DNA of 62,036 nt from Planctomycetota bacterium. Lineage in GTDB: Bacteria > Planctomycetota > Planctomycetia > Planctomycetales > Planctomycetaceae. The stretch lies in contig VGZH01000026.1 of NCBI GenBank assembly GCA_016872645.1, positions 1 through 62,036 on the forward strand, written 5' to 3'. Under the pieces are notes generated by a model, which saw only the letters and a list, made by a program, of their open reading frames with translations, made no database searches and had not been told where the DNA came from. This document shows positions 9,088 to 20,600 of this stretch, piece after piece. The position numbers and the translations under genes were made by a program. How positions within the stretch are numbered: the first letter of the stretch is position 1; the number at the start of each line of letters is the position of its first letter.

Positions 9088-12000
9088 TCTGACGGCGGAT
9101 GCGGAACACGCCAATCGACAGCACCATGGCGGCAATCGCGAACGCCACAAAACTCGCTTCGCTCAGCGGTGACGGCAGGAAGAACATGCCCAGCAGGCCG
9201 AGTACGCTCAAACCACCACCGAATTGTCGGCGCGGAAAACCGTTCGACGAGCCGCCAATCAACTTCAGCAGCCAGACCGCGATCGAAGTCCAAATCGCGG
9301 CCCACACGATGCCCAGTCCCAGCGTTTCCGATTCACTCGGCCGCACGTTTAACGCCAGCCGAGGCGCACCGCTCGCTCGCGAGAATCGCAGGACGTTGCC
9401 CTCTCGCTGAATCTCGATGGGCAGCGACAAACCACCCGCTTGAGTCCAGCCAGGACTGCCGACGAATCCGTCAAATCGTTCGCCCAGCGCCTGCTGGTCT
9501 GCAACCGGGTTGAGATTGATGGCCCCCGCGCCAAGTCCCTGCCCATTTGTTGCAGCCGCTTCGTCGGACAGCACGAGATTCCCGGAGACACCGGAATTTC
9601 TGTTCGCGCCAACTCCGAACGACAAGCGACCGCTACTCGGTCCGCGTCCTCCAAATCCACCGCCCCCACCCAAATTGCCGCCGCCCTGTTGTATGCCGTA
9701 GCGGCCACGACGACGATCATTCAACTCCGACCATTCCTTTCCTTGCGTCGCATCGTTTCGCGGCAGATTCCCCGCCGCATTCACGTTGAGGCCACCAAGC
9801 CCCGCCGCGCCCTGAGCCGACAGTGAACCGTTGGCAAAGCTGTTCGAAAAGTCATTGCGAGTCTCTCCTCCCTGAGTTTGGCCTTGTGGATTCGCCGCTT
9901 GTTGAGCTTGCTGCTGCAATTGCTTTTCATTGTTTACGGTTTGATTGAGTCGATCGAGTTGCTCGACCGCCTGCTTGCGGCGGTTGGCTCGATCCTCTTC
10001 GGTGACGCCACGTTGATTGCCGGGAAGCCCGCGCCCCGCTGCCATTCTCCCGCCTTCGAAAGTTGGCGCACGGGACTTTCCGAAGGGTGGCTTCGTGTCC
10101 GCCGGATCCGTCACGTTGAGTTTGAACTTCAAGCCGCTGTCCGGGCTACTGAGGTTGGCTCCCAACAGGGTGTCGTCGATTACTCCCTGATCCAGCGCGC
10201 CGTTGCCGTTCGTGTCTTCGCCGGGGTCGAGCACTCCGTTTCCGTTGCGATCCTCGCCGTTCGTAACGACCCCTAAATTTTGGGAGTAGAGAAACGTGTT
10301 GTTGTCCGCGACGACCTGCCGCTGAATGATCTCACCGTTTGAGTTGAATTGGTCGGCAAACAAATCGAAGTTCGCGTTCGGGTTGCCTTTGGCTTGTTCC
10401 GCGTTCGCTCTCGCGGCTTGTTGCTGATCCCGCGCGACAAAGAAATTCGTCCTGCCGTCTCTGTTCTCAACGATGATCCGGCTTTCAAGATCGGCTTTTT
10501 TGGCCTCGAAGTCTTGCACGGCGGCCGTCAACTTGCGCCCCTCATCAGATTGCGACAGACCTGGCCGGTTGAGTTGCGCGTTCTGGTTGTGCAGAGCCAA
10601 CCCGAGTTGCTTGAGATTGTTCTTCGCCTGCAAGCGTTGCGACGAACGGTAATTCGTCCCCTCGATAACGCGCATCAAATCGTTGGCCTCTTGCAGCCAT
10701 GCGGACTGATACGCGACCGCCGCCGTATCAGCCTCCTGGTTCGTCAGGTTGTTCTTCGCAGCGTTGTTGAGCGGCTTCGCGGACCAGTCCTTGGGAACAT
10801 GCACGGCCCACAGCGTACGCGCGACCGGGATGCCATACTCTTTATCGTCCGAGAGTGACACGACGTTCGGCGTCGGCAGTTCGATCTCTTGAGACCAGAT
10901 TCGGAAGCCTCTCAGCAATGATCCCTGCGGCAGCCGGCCGCCCAGCACCAGCTTCACTTGAAATGACAAGTCCGCTTCGCTGGTCTTCGGCAAGGCGATC
11001 AACTGGTACGTCTTGTCATCCTTCTTCAGCGCGACCAGCCGCGACGGTTGATCGGCAACGAACACCGACAGCGCCTGCGACTTCTCCGGAAGCTGCAACG
11101 CGAGAAACTGCCGCGAGCGATTCTTGATCGTATAGACGCACTGCATTCGCCAAGTCCCGTCCGCCGCCAACACCGTCGTCAGATCCGCGAGATTGACCGA
11201 CGCCGCAGCACCCGCCTGAGCCGCGAACGATTTCAACGACCACTTCGGAGCGGCGGCAACTTGCTCATTCTGATCTCTGACCTCTGATCTCTGACTTCTG
11301 ATCCTCACCACCGCCGTCGCCTGATCGACCAGCTTCTGATCGACGACGATTGGCAGTTCATCCCGCTGCACTGTCTCGCCGACTTCACCGATGGGCGCAA
11401 GCTGATTGCCGCTGATGTTGATCACGACGACGTATTGCCGCTGTGTCTCCAACGCCGCGAACGGCGCTGCCTCCTGTCCATCGGCCGCTTGCGCGTCAGC
11501 GGCCATGTCAGCCAGGACCGCTCGCTCGAACGTGATGGTCGGAGCGATGACTTCGCGCTTTTCGGCCGGAGGAGGTAGCGTGGCGGTCGCGAGCAAAAAG
11601 TACCGCGAGCCGACTGGGTCTTGCAGCGTGACGGTCCAGCGCGTGCGGCCGGTTCCTTCGCCCCCCGATGCGAAGCTCGTTTGCCGAATCGCCGCACCCT
11701 GAAAATCCAGCTTGCCAGCCAACCAATCGGGAGTCGTGAACGTGAATGTGTCGGCCGCGGCATCCGCGATCTTCCATTGCAAGGCCAGCGAGTAATCGAC
11801 TGCTGTGTCCGAGACCGTCACCAACGTGACCGCATCGGCCGACAACTTCGGCACCGCGCGAGCCAGATCGAACGCCAACACCTCGGGCATCAAGGCGTTC
11901 GACGTGAAGACAAACCTCGCCGGCCGGCTGAGCTTGCGGCGAAGTTCCTCGCTGCAATGTTCCGGGTCCGACGTTTTCCACGTGTTGTAGCTGCTGGCCG

Positions 12001-15000
12001 TCGCCTGATACGCCGGATCAAACCACACGGCCGCTTGCGTGACGAGCTTCGATAACTCCAGCGGCACCGGCACGCCGATCTCGGAGATGGCATCCTCGGG
12101 TTCCTTCGGCACGTTTCCTTGCAGCACTACCTCAACCGCGCCAAGTCGCGGCTCGGTGAATTCAACCGTCAGCACGTTCGTCTGTGGGTCGATGTGCCAG
12201 TCTTGCAGAGCGGTCGCATCGACATCGACCGGCAACCACATCGGCGGCAACTGCACGCTGACGCTCGATCGCAACGCTCCGGCCAGCTCCCACCGCAGTC
12301 GTGACGACATCCGCACCTTGCGACGCTCGACCACCATCGCGTGCTCCGCGAAGCCGGTCGATTCCGGCGCTCGCCGCTGCGCCGAGAAGCCAATCTCAAA
12401 CGGTCGAGCTGTATAACGAAACGCGCTCAGCGGCACGGTCGTGACATGCGCAAACGCGACCGGCGACGTGAACTGATTCGCGTTGATTTGTGTCAGCCCT
12501 TTCGTCGCGATGTTCTTGAGCACAAACTGCGGAGCCGCGAACAATCCCACGACACCGAAGTCGCGAGACACCTGCAACGGCGCAAACACGGGGACATTGA
12601 TCGTCACCGCTTCGTCGGCGACGCGAGTCTCCATGAACAGCTCAAAGGCCAGCGACGTTTGATCGCCGACCGCTCGACGCAGAAAGACCCGCAGCACGCG
12701 GCCATCGACGTTCTCGCCGAGTTCCCAGCCACCGACATCCGGCCCACTGATCGAACGGACTTTGAGTTCCTTCGGCAGCGAGAACGAGACGTCGTTGATC
12801 GCTCCACGCGGCACTTTGAACAGCCAGCCCGATTCCAGTCGCACACCCGCGTCTTCGACTTGCACCGCCGTCGCCGATTCGGCTTGCACGATCGCATCAA
12901 CCGCCCCCGCCGCTTGCTTCGGCTGCCACGCGAGACGCAACTCGCCCCCCGCGTCGATCGCGACTTCGTAAAAGGTTTCCTTGGCTCCTTGGCCGAGTAC
13001 CGTTCGCTGCAACAACGATGCGGCGTTGCTCAACGGTTCAGCCGCCGGCTTCCCGTCCGCTTCACGCGGGTTGTTGGCAGCGGCTCCTTGTCGCACACGA
13101 AATGTGTTTGTCGCCCCGTTCACACGGAACGCAATGTCCTCGCCCGAATTCACAAACAGCAACTTCCCCGCCGGTACCGCAGCCAACTGCAACGCCAGTT
13201 GACCCGTTGGCCCCGCCTGTTGAATCGGCAACTCGGCGGCCAGGTCGAGCACATGCAGTCCGGCGTCCGGCAGATAGATCGCCACGCGCGACTCGCCATT
13301 CACGTCGATGACTTGTGTTGAGGCCGGCCGATCATCGAGCTTCGTCTCCGTCAACACACCGTTCTGCAGCGGGATCGGAACCCACGTCGACTTGCCCGTA
13401 AACAAGGTGACGCGCCCGCGCACTTCCGCGACAGCCGCATCATCCCCATTCGGTCGCTCCTTCGGTGCAACGACAAACAACGCCTCGGTGACTTCTCCCT
13501 GCGATGGAGCCAGAGGCTTCTTTCGCAGTTCCGGATGCGCGGCGTTCCAGAGTTCCACGAACTTCGCGTGCGGCAAATACACTCGCTCGGCCGCGAGCGG
13601 TTCCTTCGGATCGTCAAAGGGGAAAATGATCGTCGGCCGCGCGGGAATGTCCGGATTCGGATTCACCGGTGGAGCCACCGCCGGCTTAGCAACCTGCGGC
13701 TCTTGTGCGAACGACGAATTGATCGCGAGCAACGCGAAGATAAACAACGAGACCGCCTGTCGCGTCAGCGGTCGAGTCCAGAATGCTTTCGTTTTCATGC
13801 GCGGCCATGCAGTGGCCAGCCCCTCGCCAGTCGCGTGAAGAACCCACAGCGCGATCGCCGCGACGGTGCCGAAGAAGATTCCGTCGAGCGTGTTCTGCCA
13901 CGCCAGAGGCGCGATCGCGGCCAGAGCCAACGGCAGCGTCAGACCGAGCGCAGCCCACGTTCCCTTCAGCATTCGCCGATTCGGGGGCAACAGCCACGCC
14001 AGAAACGCCAGCGCCGCGATCCACACGCCTCGCCCCGTCCATCCCGCCGCTCGGTTCTCGTAAACCAAATCGAGTCCAATCCCACTCGCGGCCGTCTCCG
14101 TTCCGAGATACCGAAACTTTTTCGTCGCAGCCCCGTCCAGAGCCTCCAACGCCATCGTCAGCGACAAAAGGCCGCCGCGCTCTCGCCTGCCTACGGGTTG
14201 TTGCGATGGCCGTATTTCAAGGCTCAGTTCCTGCTCGGACTGCGTGACACCGTCGTTGGATGGCGGCGCCTCCGCCATCTTCTTCGCGAGATCTTGTTGC
14301 GGTTTCGGCATCGCTTCCGACGTTGCCTCTGCCGGAGCATTCGGCTCTGCAGCCATCGGAGGCGTTATCGTATCATCTGTGAACGGCGCAAATTTGCCAC
14401 CAGCGGCAGCCGCTTCCGACACCGCCATCGGGGCTGCACCAGCCATTGGAGAGGAGGAAATTGAGGGCGATCGAAGGAGACCCTTTTGAGCGGATTGAAA
14501 CACTGGGGTCGCCAGTAACCAGACGAAGAAGCCCAGCCCTAGCAGCACTCCGGGAGCGACAAGCCCACGTCGCCAGCCATAGCGATAGCGAGACCAAACG
14601 AATCCCACGGCGATCAGTACCCCGACGATTGCCATCAGCATTCGATTCAACTTCGACCACTTCGGCAGCGACAGTGACTTCGGCAGATTGCTCAGCCAAT
14701 CGGTGCGGTCGAGCGGTGTGGCGGTGTCGGGAACGAAGGCTCCTTGGCTGTCGGTCAGCAGCAGGTCGCGCGGATAGCGAAGCTCCCATTGTTGGTCGAG
14801 CACCTGCATCGGCTGCGACACACCGGCTCCGTTGAGCACCGTCAACTCCGGCGGCGGCTGACGCAACTCGCCCGTGCCGCGCAGCGCCGGCACGTTCGTC
14901 CGGTAGAACAACTGCAACATCCGCTCCGCTGCCGGATTGTCCCCAGGCCTTAGCGGAATCAGAAACGCACCGTCGGCTCGGCGAACCTCTACCGGCTGAC

Positions 15001-17680
15001 CATCGACGAGTGCGGCCCAGAGATCGGCGTGTGAAGCGTGAAGAAGCCCGGCTTCTTTTGAGAAGCCGGGTTTCTGATCATCCGCGAACCGCACTTGCAA
15101 GCTCTGTACTCCGACCGCTGTGAACTGGAACGTCGCTTCATGTTGGAACTCGCCGGCAGGGCTGAGGAGGCTGGTGATCGTGGCGACTCGGCAGATCGCG
15201 GTTGGGACTGGCAAGCGATCAAAACGTTCGTCGGCAACAGTGATGTTCGGCGTGCCTGCGTAGTAGCGATAGGCAGCGACAATTCTTTGCGTCGGCCAGT
15301 ATGCCAAGGGAGCGGGCAAGTCGATCGGATCGACTTCCGTCAAGCTCGCCTTGTTCCCGTCTTGCGCGGTGACCGTGAGCCGCTGGTCTCCCTCGGCCTC
15401 GATCGCAACGAAACCGTTTTGACGATCAGCAGCAAGCAAGCGGAGGTGCGGGAGTCCAAAGTAGGCCGGTCGCTCCGCAACCGGAACCGCTTTCGAGTCA
15501 CGGATTGACTCGTCTACTTTGGTCTGTGCTCGCGGGGCGACACTCGTCACCACCAGCGTTTCCGTGCCGACCAGATGGCGATCTAAACGCAGTGTCCAAA
15601 TCAGTTCCCCATTCTCGCCGGCTCGTGACATTTGTTCGACGATGCGAGCAGCTCCGGTCACGAACTGAAATCGCAGATCCTTGCCGGCCGATTCGGGAAG
15701 TGCGACTTCGAGCACTCGCAGGCCGCCGCCGGTGATGGTCAGTTCAGTCTCGAAATGAGTATGCAGTGTTTGCTTGTCGAGCCGCGCGAAGGCCAGCGTG
15801 CGAGCGGCAACTCGCGAAGGTTTGCGTTCGATCTTCAGCGTGCCGCCGAATCGCGTGTCTTGATACGCGAAACCCAAACGTGCTCCGGGAACCGGCACGT
15901 TTGTCGGATCGAGTCCGTTGATGTCGCCGGGAACGACATCGAGATCGGCATCAGCCTTGATAACGTAAGTGCCCTCAGAAACCGACGACTGCGGCAGACG
16001 AAGCTCCGGCAGAGTGACTTCAACCGGCATGTCTTCGACCGGCCAGCCATCGAGATCGCGATGTGCTCGGACTTCGAGCTTCGCCTGTTGACCCGGTCGC
16101 AGTGGCTGCGGCAACGGGATGCGAATGTGATTGATTCCCGGCTCGTCTTCCTTTGTGCGAACCTGCCACGGCAGCGGCTGACCATTGACCGAGACCGCTG
16201 TCAGCAACCACTCGGCGGGCAGCGAGACTTCCAATTCAAACAGCGGAGCGAACGACGTCTCCATCGTCGCGGCGGTGATCAGGTCGAGACCCGTTGCCGT
16301 CAGATCGAAGATCGACGAGATGCTCGCCTGCACGTCCTGCTCTTTCGGCTGAGCCACGAATCCCAACGAAAACTCTTCCCTCCAGACATCGAATAACAGA
16401 GCGACTTGGCTCGGATCAGTCGCTCCCGCCGTCCCGATGGATTTCGGATCGGCCTCACTGATCGTCGCCGTCCGCACGCCTGCCGACTCGACGGTTCGCA
16501 ATCGCACGGCCGGAGCGTGTTGCACAAGCGCTCGGCCAATGTGTGACGTGACTTGATTGATCTTCAACGTCGGCACACGCCACGACTCGCCGGCCGGCAC
16601 CGCCATCACGCCGCGAAAGTCGATCCGCCGCGAACCATCGAACGGCTGTCGATAATTCAGCGTGATTCGGGTCGAGTTCGCATCGTTCGGATCGTCCGAC
16701 AACTCCCACGCTTCGAGTCCATTGGAATCGACATCGGTGATTTCCAACGTCTTGGGAACTCGGCAGACCAATCGGTCGAGCGGCGTCCCATGCGCCTGCA
16801 ACGCCGTGACCGCGTGCCAAGTGATCTCGCCGGGGGCGACTCGCAACCCGAAACCAGTGGTCGCGAACAACAGCGAATCGGTCGTCCGTTCGCGCTGCCG
16901 ATCGGTCAGCTGAATCGCAACGGCCGAACTCCTGCCTCCGATTGCGACTTGGTAATTGGCCGGCTGATCATTCGCGGACGGCCTTTCGACCGAGAGTCCT
17001 GCGAGTTGCAGATGCTTCCCCGCCGGCACCAACACTTTGAGCGTTCCCGGAACCCCCGGCAACACGCCGATCGATGCAACCTTGTCCGCACCAACCGCGG
17101 TCAGCGGTGTCGAGAGTTCAAGCGTCAACGTGTGCTCACCGCGTGTGTCGTTTAGCAAGAATAACGACTGCTCATTGCGACCCAGCTTCGCCGGTTGCCC
17201 ATTCAGCTTCGCGCTTTCGACCGCCATCGCTCCGAACGACAACGGCAACGCCTGCCAGGATTCGCCAAGCTGGCTGATCTTGATCGTCGCCTCAACGACA
17301 AGTTGCTCGCCATCAAACTTCGCCGAGTACGTCGCTCCTGAAATCACCGCCCCGACCGGAGCCGTCGTCTTCGCCGGCGCGTTCTTCTGAGCATCGCGAT
17401 ACAGCTTGAAAAACTCTTCGCGTGGCAACAGCACCCCACGCTGATCCTTCGCAATGATCGTGTCGAGATCTTCCACCGGCACGAAGACGCGACGAGCATC
17501 AATTTCCTGGGCAGAGGCTGGAACACAGCAGACCATCGCCAAGAGCAGTGTGCTGATAGCCGTTATCACACTTTCGGCAGCGCCAAAAAGTGGGATAAGG
17601 GCTATCAGCTTTCGGCTTTCGGCCACCGGCCGGAAAACGCCGGAAAACAAGTTCAGGGTTCCGATCATGAACTCACTCAC
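9074..17680 (-). CDS. Giant exported membrane-anchored protein (2868 aa), apparent fusion of two related modules
   Basis: No family recognised. An N-terminal hydrophobic segment ends in ASAQE near residue 58, then a beta-rich module begins with RRVFVPVEDLDTII and LLPREEFFKLYRDAQ. Membrane segments lie at about residues 1012-1065 and 1213-1285. At Met1295 (13798) a second signal-peptide-like stretch follows (MKTKAFWTRPLTRQ, then a hydrophobic run ending NSSFAQ). A second module then starts with AERVYLPHAKFVELWNAA. Near 2351-2367 there is a NNLKQLGLALHN motif; near 2473-2497 an EF-hand-like DRNGNGVLDPGEDTNGNGALD; 2590-2720 is Gly/Asn/Gln-rich; three membrane segments close the protein. The start is GTG 17680 or ATG 17668. 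It lies 15 bp after a gene sharing the module and overlaps the ABC ATPase. Probably a periplasm-facing envelope protein; function unknown. Confidence 0.85.
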   Translation of the reverse strand: MSEFMIGTLNLFSGVFRPVAESRKLIALIPLFGAAESVITAISTLLLAMVCCVPASAQEIDARRVFVPVEDLDTIIAKDQRGVLLPREEFFKLYRDAQKNAPAKTTAPVGAVISGATYSAKFDGEQLVVEATIKISQLGESWQALPLSFGAMAVESAKLNGQPAKLGRNEQSLFLLNDTRGEHTLTLELSTPLTAVGADKVASIGVLPGVPGTLKVLVPAGKHLQLAGLSVERPSANDQPANYQVAIGGRSSAVAIQLTDRQRERTTDSLLFATTGFGLRVAPGEITWHAVTALQAHGTPLDRLVCRVPKTLEITDVDSNGLEAWELSDDPNDANSTRITLNYRQPFDGSRRIDFRGVMAVPAGESWRVPTLKINQVTSHIGRALVQHAPAVRLRTVESAGVRTATISEADPKSIGTAGATDPSQVALLFDVWREEFSLGFVAQPKEQDVQASISSIFDLTATGLDLITAATMETSFAPLFELEVSLPAEWLLTAVSVNGQPLPWQVRTKEDEPGINHIRIPLPQPLRPGQQAKLEVRAHRDLDGWPVEDMPVEVTLPELRLPQSSVSEGTYVIKADADLDVVPGDINGLDPTNVPVPGARLGFAYQDTRFGGTLKIERKPSRVAARTLAFARLDKQTLHTHFETELTITGGGLRVLEVALPESAGKDLRFQFVTGAARIVEQMSRAGENGELIWTLRLDRHLVGTETLVVTSVAPRAQTKVDESIRDSKAVPVAERPAYFGLPHLRLLAADRQNGFVAIEAEGDQRLTVTAQDGNKASLTEVDPIDLPAPLAYWPTQRIVAAYRYYAGTPNITVADERFDRLPVPTAICRVATITSLLSPAGEFQHEATFQFTAVGVQSLQVRFADDQKPGFSKEAGLLHASHADLWAALVDGQPVEVRRADGAFLIPLRPGDNPAAERMLQLFYRTNVPALRGTGELRQPPPELTVLNGAGVSQPMQVLDQQWELRYPRDLLLTDSQGAFVPDTATPLDRTDWLSNLPKSLSLPKWSKLNRMLMAIVGVLIAVGFVWSRYRYGWRRGLVAPGVLLGLGFFVWLLATPVFQSAQKGLLRSPSISSSPMAGAAPMAVSEAAAAGGKFAPFTDDTITPPMAAEPNAPAEATSEAMPKPQQDLAKKMAEAPPSNDGVTQSEQELSLEIRPSQQPVGRRERGGLLSLTMALEALDGAATKKFRYLGTETAASGIGLDLVYENRAAGWTGRGVWIAALAFLAWLLPPNRRMLKGTWAALGLTLPLALAAIAPLAWQNTLDGIFFGTVAAIALWVLHATGEGLATAWPRMKTKAFWTRPLTRQAVSLFIFALLAINSSFAQEPQVAKPAVAPPVNPNPDIPARPTIIFPFDDPKEPLAAERVYLPHAKFVELWNAAHPELRKKPLAPSQGEVTEALFVVAPKERPNGDDAAVAEVRGRVTLFTGKSTWVPIPLQNGVLTETKLDDRPASTQVIDVNGESRVAIYLPDAGLHVLDLAAELPIQQAGPTGQLALQLAAVPAGKLLFVNSGEDIAFRVNGATNTFRVRQGAAANNPREADGKPAAEPLSNAASLLQRTVLGQGAKETFYEVAIDAGGELRLAWQPKQAAGAVDAIVQAESATAVQVEDAGVRLESGWLFKVPRGAINDVSFSLPKELKVRSISGPDVGGWELGENVDGRVLRVFLRRAVGDQTSLAFELFMETRVADEAVTINVPVFAPLQVSRDFGVVGLFAAPQFVLKNIATKGLTQINANQFTSPVAFAHVTTVPLSAFRYTARPFEIGFSAQRRAPESTGFAEHAMVVERRKVRMSSRLRWELAGALRSSVSVQLPPMWLPVDVDATALQDWHIDPQTNVLTVEFTEPRLGAVEVVLQGNVPKEPEDAISEIGVPVPLELSKLVTQAAVWFDPAYQATASSYNTWKTSDPEHCSEELRRKLSRPARFVFTSNALMPEVLAFDLARAVPKLSADAVTLVTVSDTAVDYSLALQWKIADAAADTFTFTTPDWLAGKLDFQGAAIRQTSFASGGEGTGRTRWTVTLQDPVGSRYFLLATATLPPPAEKREVIAPTITFERAVLADMAADAQAADGQEAAPFAALETQRQYVVVINISGNQLAPIGEVGETVQRDELPIVVDQKLVDQATAVVRIRSQRSEVRDQNEQVAAAPKWSLKSFAAQAGAAASVNLADLTTVLAADGTWRMQCVYTIKNRSRQFLALQLPEKSQALSVFVADQPSRLVALKKDDKTYQLIALPKTSEADLSFQVKLVLGGRLPQGSLLRGFRIWSQEIELPTPNVVSLSDDKEYGIPVARTLWAVHVPKDWSAKPLNNAAKNNLTNQEADTAAVAYQSAWLQEANDLMRVIEGTNYRSSQRLQAKNNLKQLGLALHNQNAQLNRPGLSQSDEGRKLTAAVQDFEAKKADLESRIIVENRDGRTNFFVARDQQQAARANAEQAKGNPNANFDLFADQFNSNGEIIQRQVVADNNTFLYSQNLGVVTNGEDRNGNGVLDPGEDTNGNGALDQGVIDDTLLGANLSSPDSGLKFKLNVTDPADTKPPFGKSRAPTFEGGRMAAGRGLPGNQRGVTEEDRANRRKQAVEQLDRLNQTVNNEKQLQQQAQQAANPQGQTQGGETRNDFSNSFANGSLSAQGAAGLGGLNVNAAGNLPRNDATQGKEWSELNDRRRGRYGIQQGGGNLGGGGGFGGRGPSSGRLSFGVGANRNSGVSGNLVLSDEAAATNGQGLGAGAINLNPVADQQALGERFDGFVGSPGWTQAGGLSLPIEIQREGNVLRFSRASGAPRLALNVRPSESETLGLGIVWAAIWTSIAVWLLKLIGGSSNGFPRRQFGGGLSVLGLLGMFFLPSPLSEASFVAFAIAAMVLSIGVFRIRRQNAAP
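11269..11303. repeat. Five tandem TCTGAYY heptamers inside the giant gene
   Basis: TCTGATC, TCTGACC, TCTGATC, TCTGACT and TCTGATC follow each other without gaps. On the coding (minus) strand they encode RIRSQRSEVRDQN at about residues 2126-2137, in frame. Heptamer repeats of this kind are normally intergenic, so this looks like an in-frame insertion. Confidence 0.85.
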
Positions 17681-17695
17681 TTCTGACGGACAAAG

Positions 17696-20600
17696 CTACG
17701 AAGTTGCCTCGGGCGGCGGGCTGACGATAGTTGGAAACGGCTTCGAGGGATCAACGCCATTGCCATTCGGACGCTTTACCGCTCCGAACAACGAATGCAC
17801 GATCCAGACGGCAAACATTAACAAGAGACCCCAGCGAGCGGCGGCGACTCCGTGCAGAACTATGTCGGCGTCGTTCAGCCCGGCGCAGACGGCGATCAGT
17901 ACTCCGGCCAGAACCCAGCCGAGCCGGTTGCGCCAGGTCGTCGGAATCAGCACGACACCGAGTACAAACAGCGACACCGTGGCGACGATCGCGGCGAAGC
18001 TGACTTTCCACCACGTCACAACGAGCTGCTCGGCACCGCCGAGATTGTGAAACGAGTACGCTTGCCCCTGCGTCGCAAAGTCCGCCACGCCGACTGACGA
18101 CGCGCCGATCCATAGATCAAGTTCCGCTTGGTGGACTGTCGAGGTGACATATCCGTTGATCGCTCTTTGGAGCGTCAGATGCTGCTCGCGAACGAACTGA
18201 TCCGGCGTGCCGACTAGCGAAAACTTTTCCGGCACCCACACGACCGTTCGCAGTTGTTGCACCGCAACCGCCGATCCCTTCGGTCCGCCGATGCGCGGAT
18301 GCGACACATGCAATTTGCCGCGCCAACCGCCGAACGGAGGCGGATTGATCGGCCACAGAAATTGCAAAGTGATCGAGAACGGCTCGTCCGACTTCCCGGT
18401 GCGTGCGACGCTCACGAAATAACTGTCGAACGGATCGTCCGAACCTTTACCCGCCTTTTCCGGCGAGACCGATTTGTTGTCGACGAGCACGCCGAGGATC
18501 TCCGCTCCCTTTGGCAAGTCGATCCGGAGCCTTTGCCGCTCACTAGTCTTGATCTTGAAGCGGCAGCGATAGGATGCTTTGTCGTCTTCATCGACAACGA
18601 TCTCGACCAACCCCCGCGAGACAACCGTCTCGACGACTTCCTGAATTTCGTGCTTCAGGGCCGAAACCTTCAGCGACACAGGCTGCGAGTAGTATCGATA
18701 CGCCAGTGAACCATCCTGCGAAAGCAACGACAACTCGCGCGGGTCGATCGCTTCAAGAGCGTCGCCTGCCACGTCGGCCGAGACGGTCAAGGCTTTGTCT
18801 TTCTGAACTGTGACCTCGCCATACACGTCGGCCAGATCGACCTTGCCCGCCTTCGATTCACCGTCGCCCGGCAGTCCCACCGCGCGAACGGGATTGAGTT
18901 CCTGCTGCCACGAAAGCGTCGCCCCAGCCTTCTTCTCCGCACCTTCGGCCGGCTTCAAGTCGTAAGTGATCTCGAACGGCACATCGCCGACGGCCTCGCG
19001 TTGCAGGATGATCGTCCAAGTCACCCAGCCATCGACCGCCTTCTCGGCCTTCTTCTTTTCTTTGATCGCCGGAACCGTTGCACCCTGAGCCGTCCGAATT
19101 TGCACGACGTCCGCCAGCGCTTCGTGGACTGCGATTTGAAACGTGTCGAGTCCCGCGAATTGAACGTGATACGTCACCGTCGTGCGCACATCCGAGGTCT
19201 CTGGTTTCGCGTTGAGCAGCGTCGCGACCGATGCCGTCAACCGAGTGGGCCGGCGAGTCGTCTTCACGGGAATCTCCACCGGCCGCCGAGTGAACGACCA
19301 CGCCGACGCGAGCGTCCCGCCCGCGACAAACGGCGGATTCGGATCGGCGCTTCGTTCCGGCTGCACCCCTTTGATCGCCTTTTCGTCGGTGAGCACTTCG
19401 ATCGCCGGCGCCGCGAAAATCGTGACTTGTCCGGTCTCACGCTCGACGTACAACGGCTCGAGCAACGGCAACGTCGGGTTCTGCTCCTTTTCCATTGCGT
19501 CCAGGACCAGATGCCCGATCACATTGAACTGGATTACTCCCTCACGCTTCATGTCGAGCACCACGCGCAGCACGATCGCGGAATCTTTTTCTTCGACGGC
19601 GTGATCTTTGACAAATGGCCCGGTGACACTGTCGATCTGCAGACCGTCCGGCACGTTCAGCAGGAGTTCGAACAGGCCGGCACGCTCGACGGTGTAGCTC
19701 AGTTGTGTCAGCGACCGCAGTTCATCGTCGAGGAATTGGAACCGCGCGACATGATTCACGAGCACACGCGGTTCGACCGCTTTTGCGGCCAGCTTGAGTT
19801 CCACCTTCGGCGAATAAAACTTGTAAGCCAATGATCCCGGCCGGCGAATCGCCTCCGCGACCTCGGCCTCTTCGATGCGTGTCAGGCCGGTGAGCTTCTC
19901 AATGTTCAGCAGCAAGTCGGCTCCCCTGGTGACGACCAACTGTCCGCTTTCACGCACGACGTCCAACGCATGGATCCCCGCCGCCGGAGCGTTCTCGTTC
20001 AGGCCGACGACATCAAACGCCCCGGTCGGAGCAGACCGTTCGGTGTGAACTTCGAGCGTCAACGCTTTCTTCGCACCGCTGAGCAATTCGATCGTGACGA
20101 CTTGCCGATTCGCCTCGTCGGCCGCTTTCCAACCTTTGACGTTCGCATCGTTCGACGATACGCCAAGAATGCGGTCTCCCTTCGGCACCGCGACTCGCAG
20201 TTGCCCCAGCATGCCGCGGAGCACGTCATACCTCAAGAATGCATCCGTGTGGATCAGGCCATCGGCCACCGAGACCTGCGTGTGATTCGTGACGCTGGCG
20301 AGCAAATCCATCTCCGGCTTGATACTCGCTTTCGGATGCCACAACACGTCGATGCGGTTCGCCGCGCCGAGGTTGCCGGTAATCTTGGTCTCTTTGCCCT
20401 TCGCGGCTTCAACCGGCTGTCGAACGAGCAGCGGAGTGACCTCCACCGCTTGGTCGGCTTCCGGGATCACCAATTCAAACTTCGTGACACCCACGGCCGG
20501 GACTTCGAGATCAAAACTCTTGCCGTCCGGCGATGACCGAACTCGCGCGGCGAGCTGAATCTTCACCTTGTGCTCGCCCGGTGTCGGGAACAGCAGCGAA

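Noticed and set aside
12341-13321. Long plus-strand frames within the giant gene, such as 12341-13321 and 13535-14464
   Set aside because: Arg/His/Gln-rich shadows of a GC-rich coding strand; no start site or motif.
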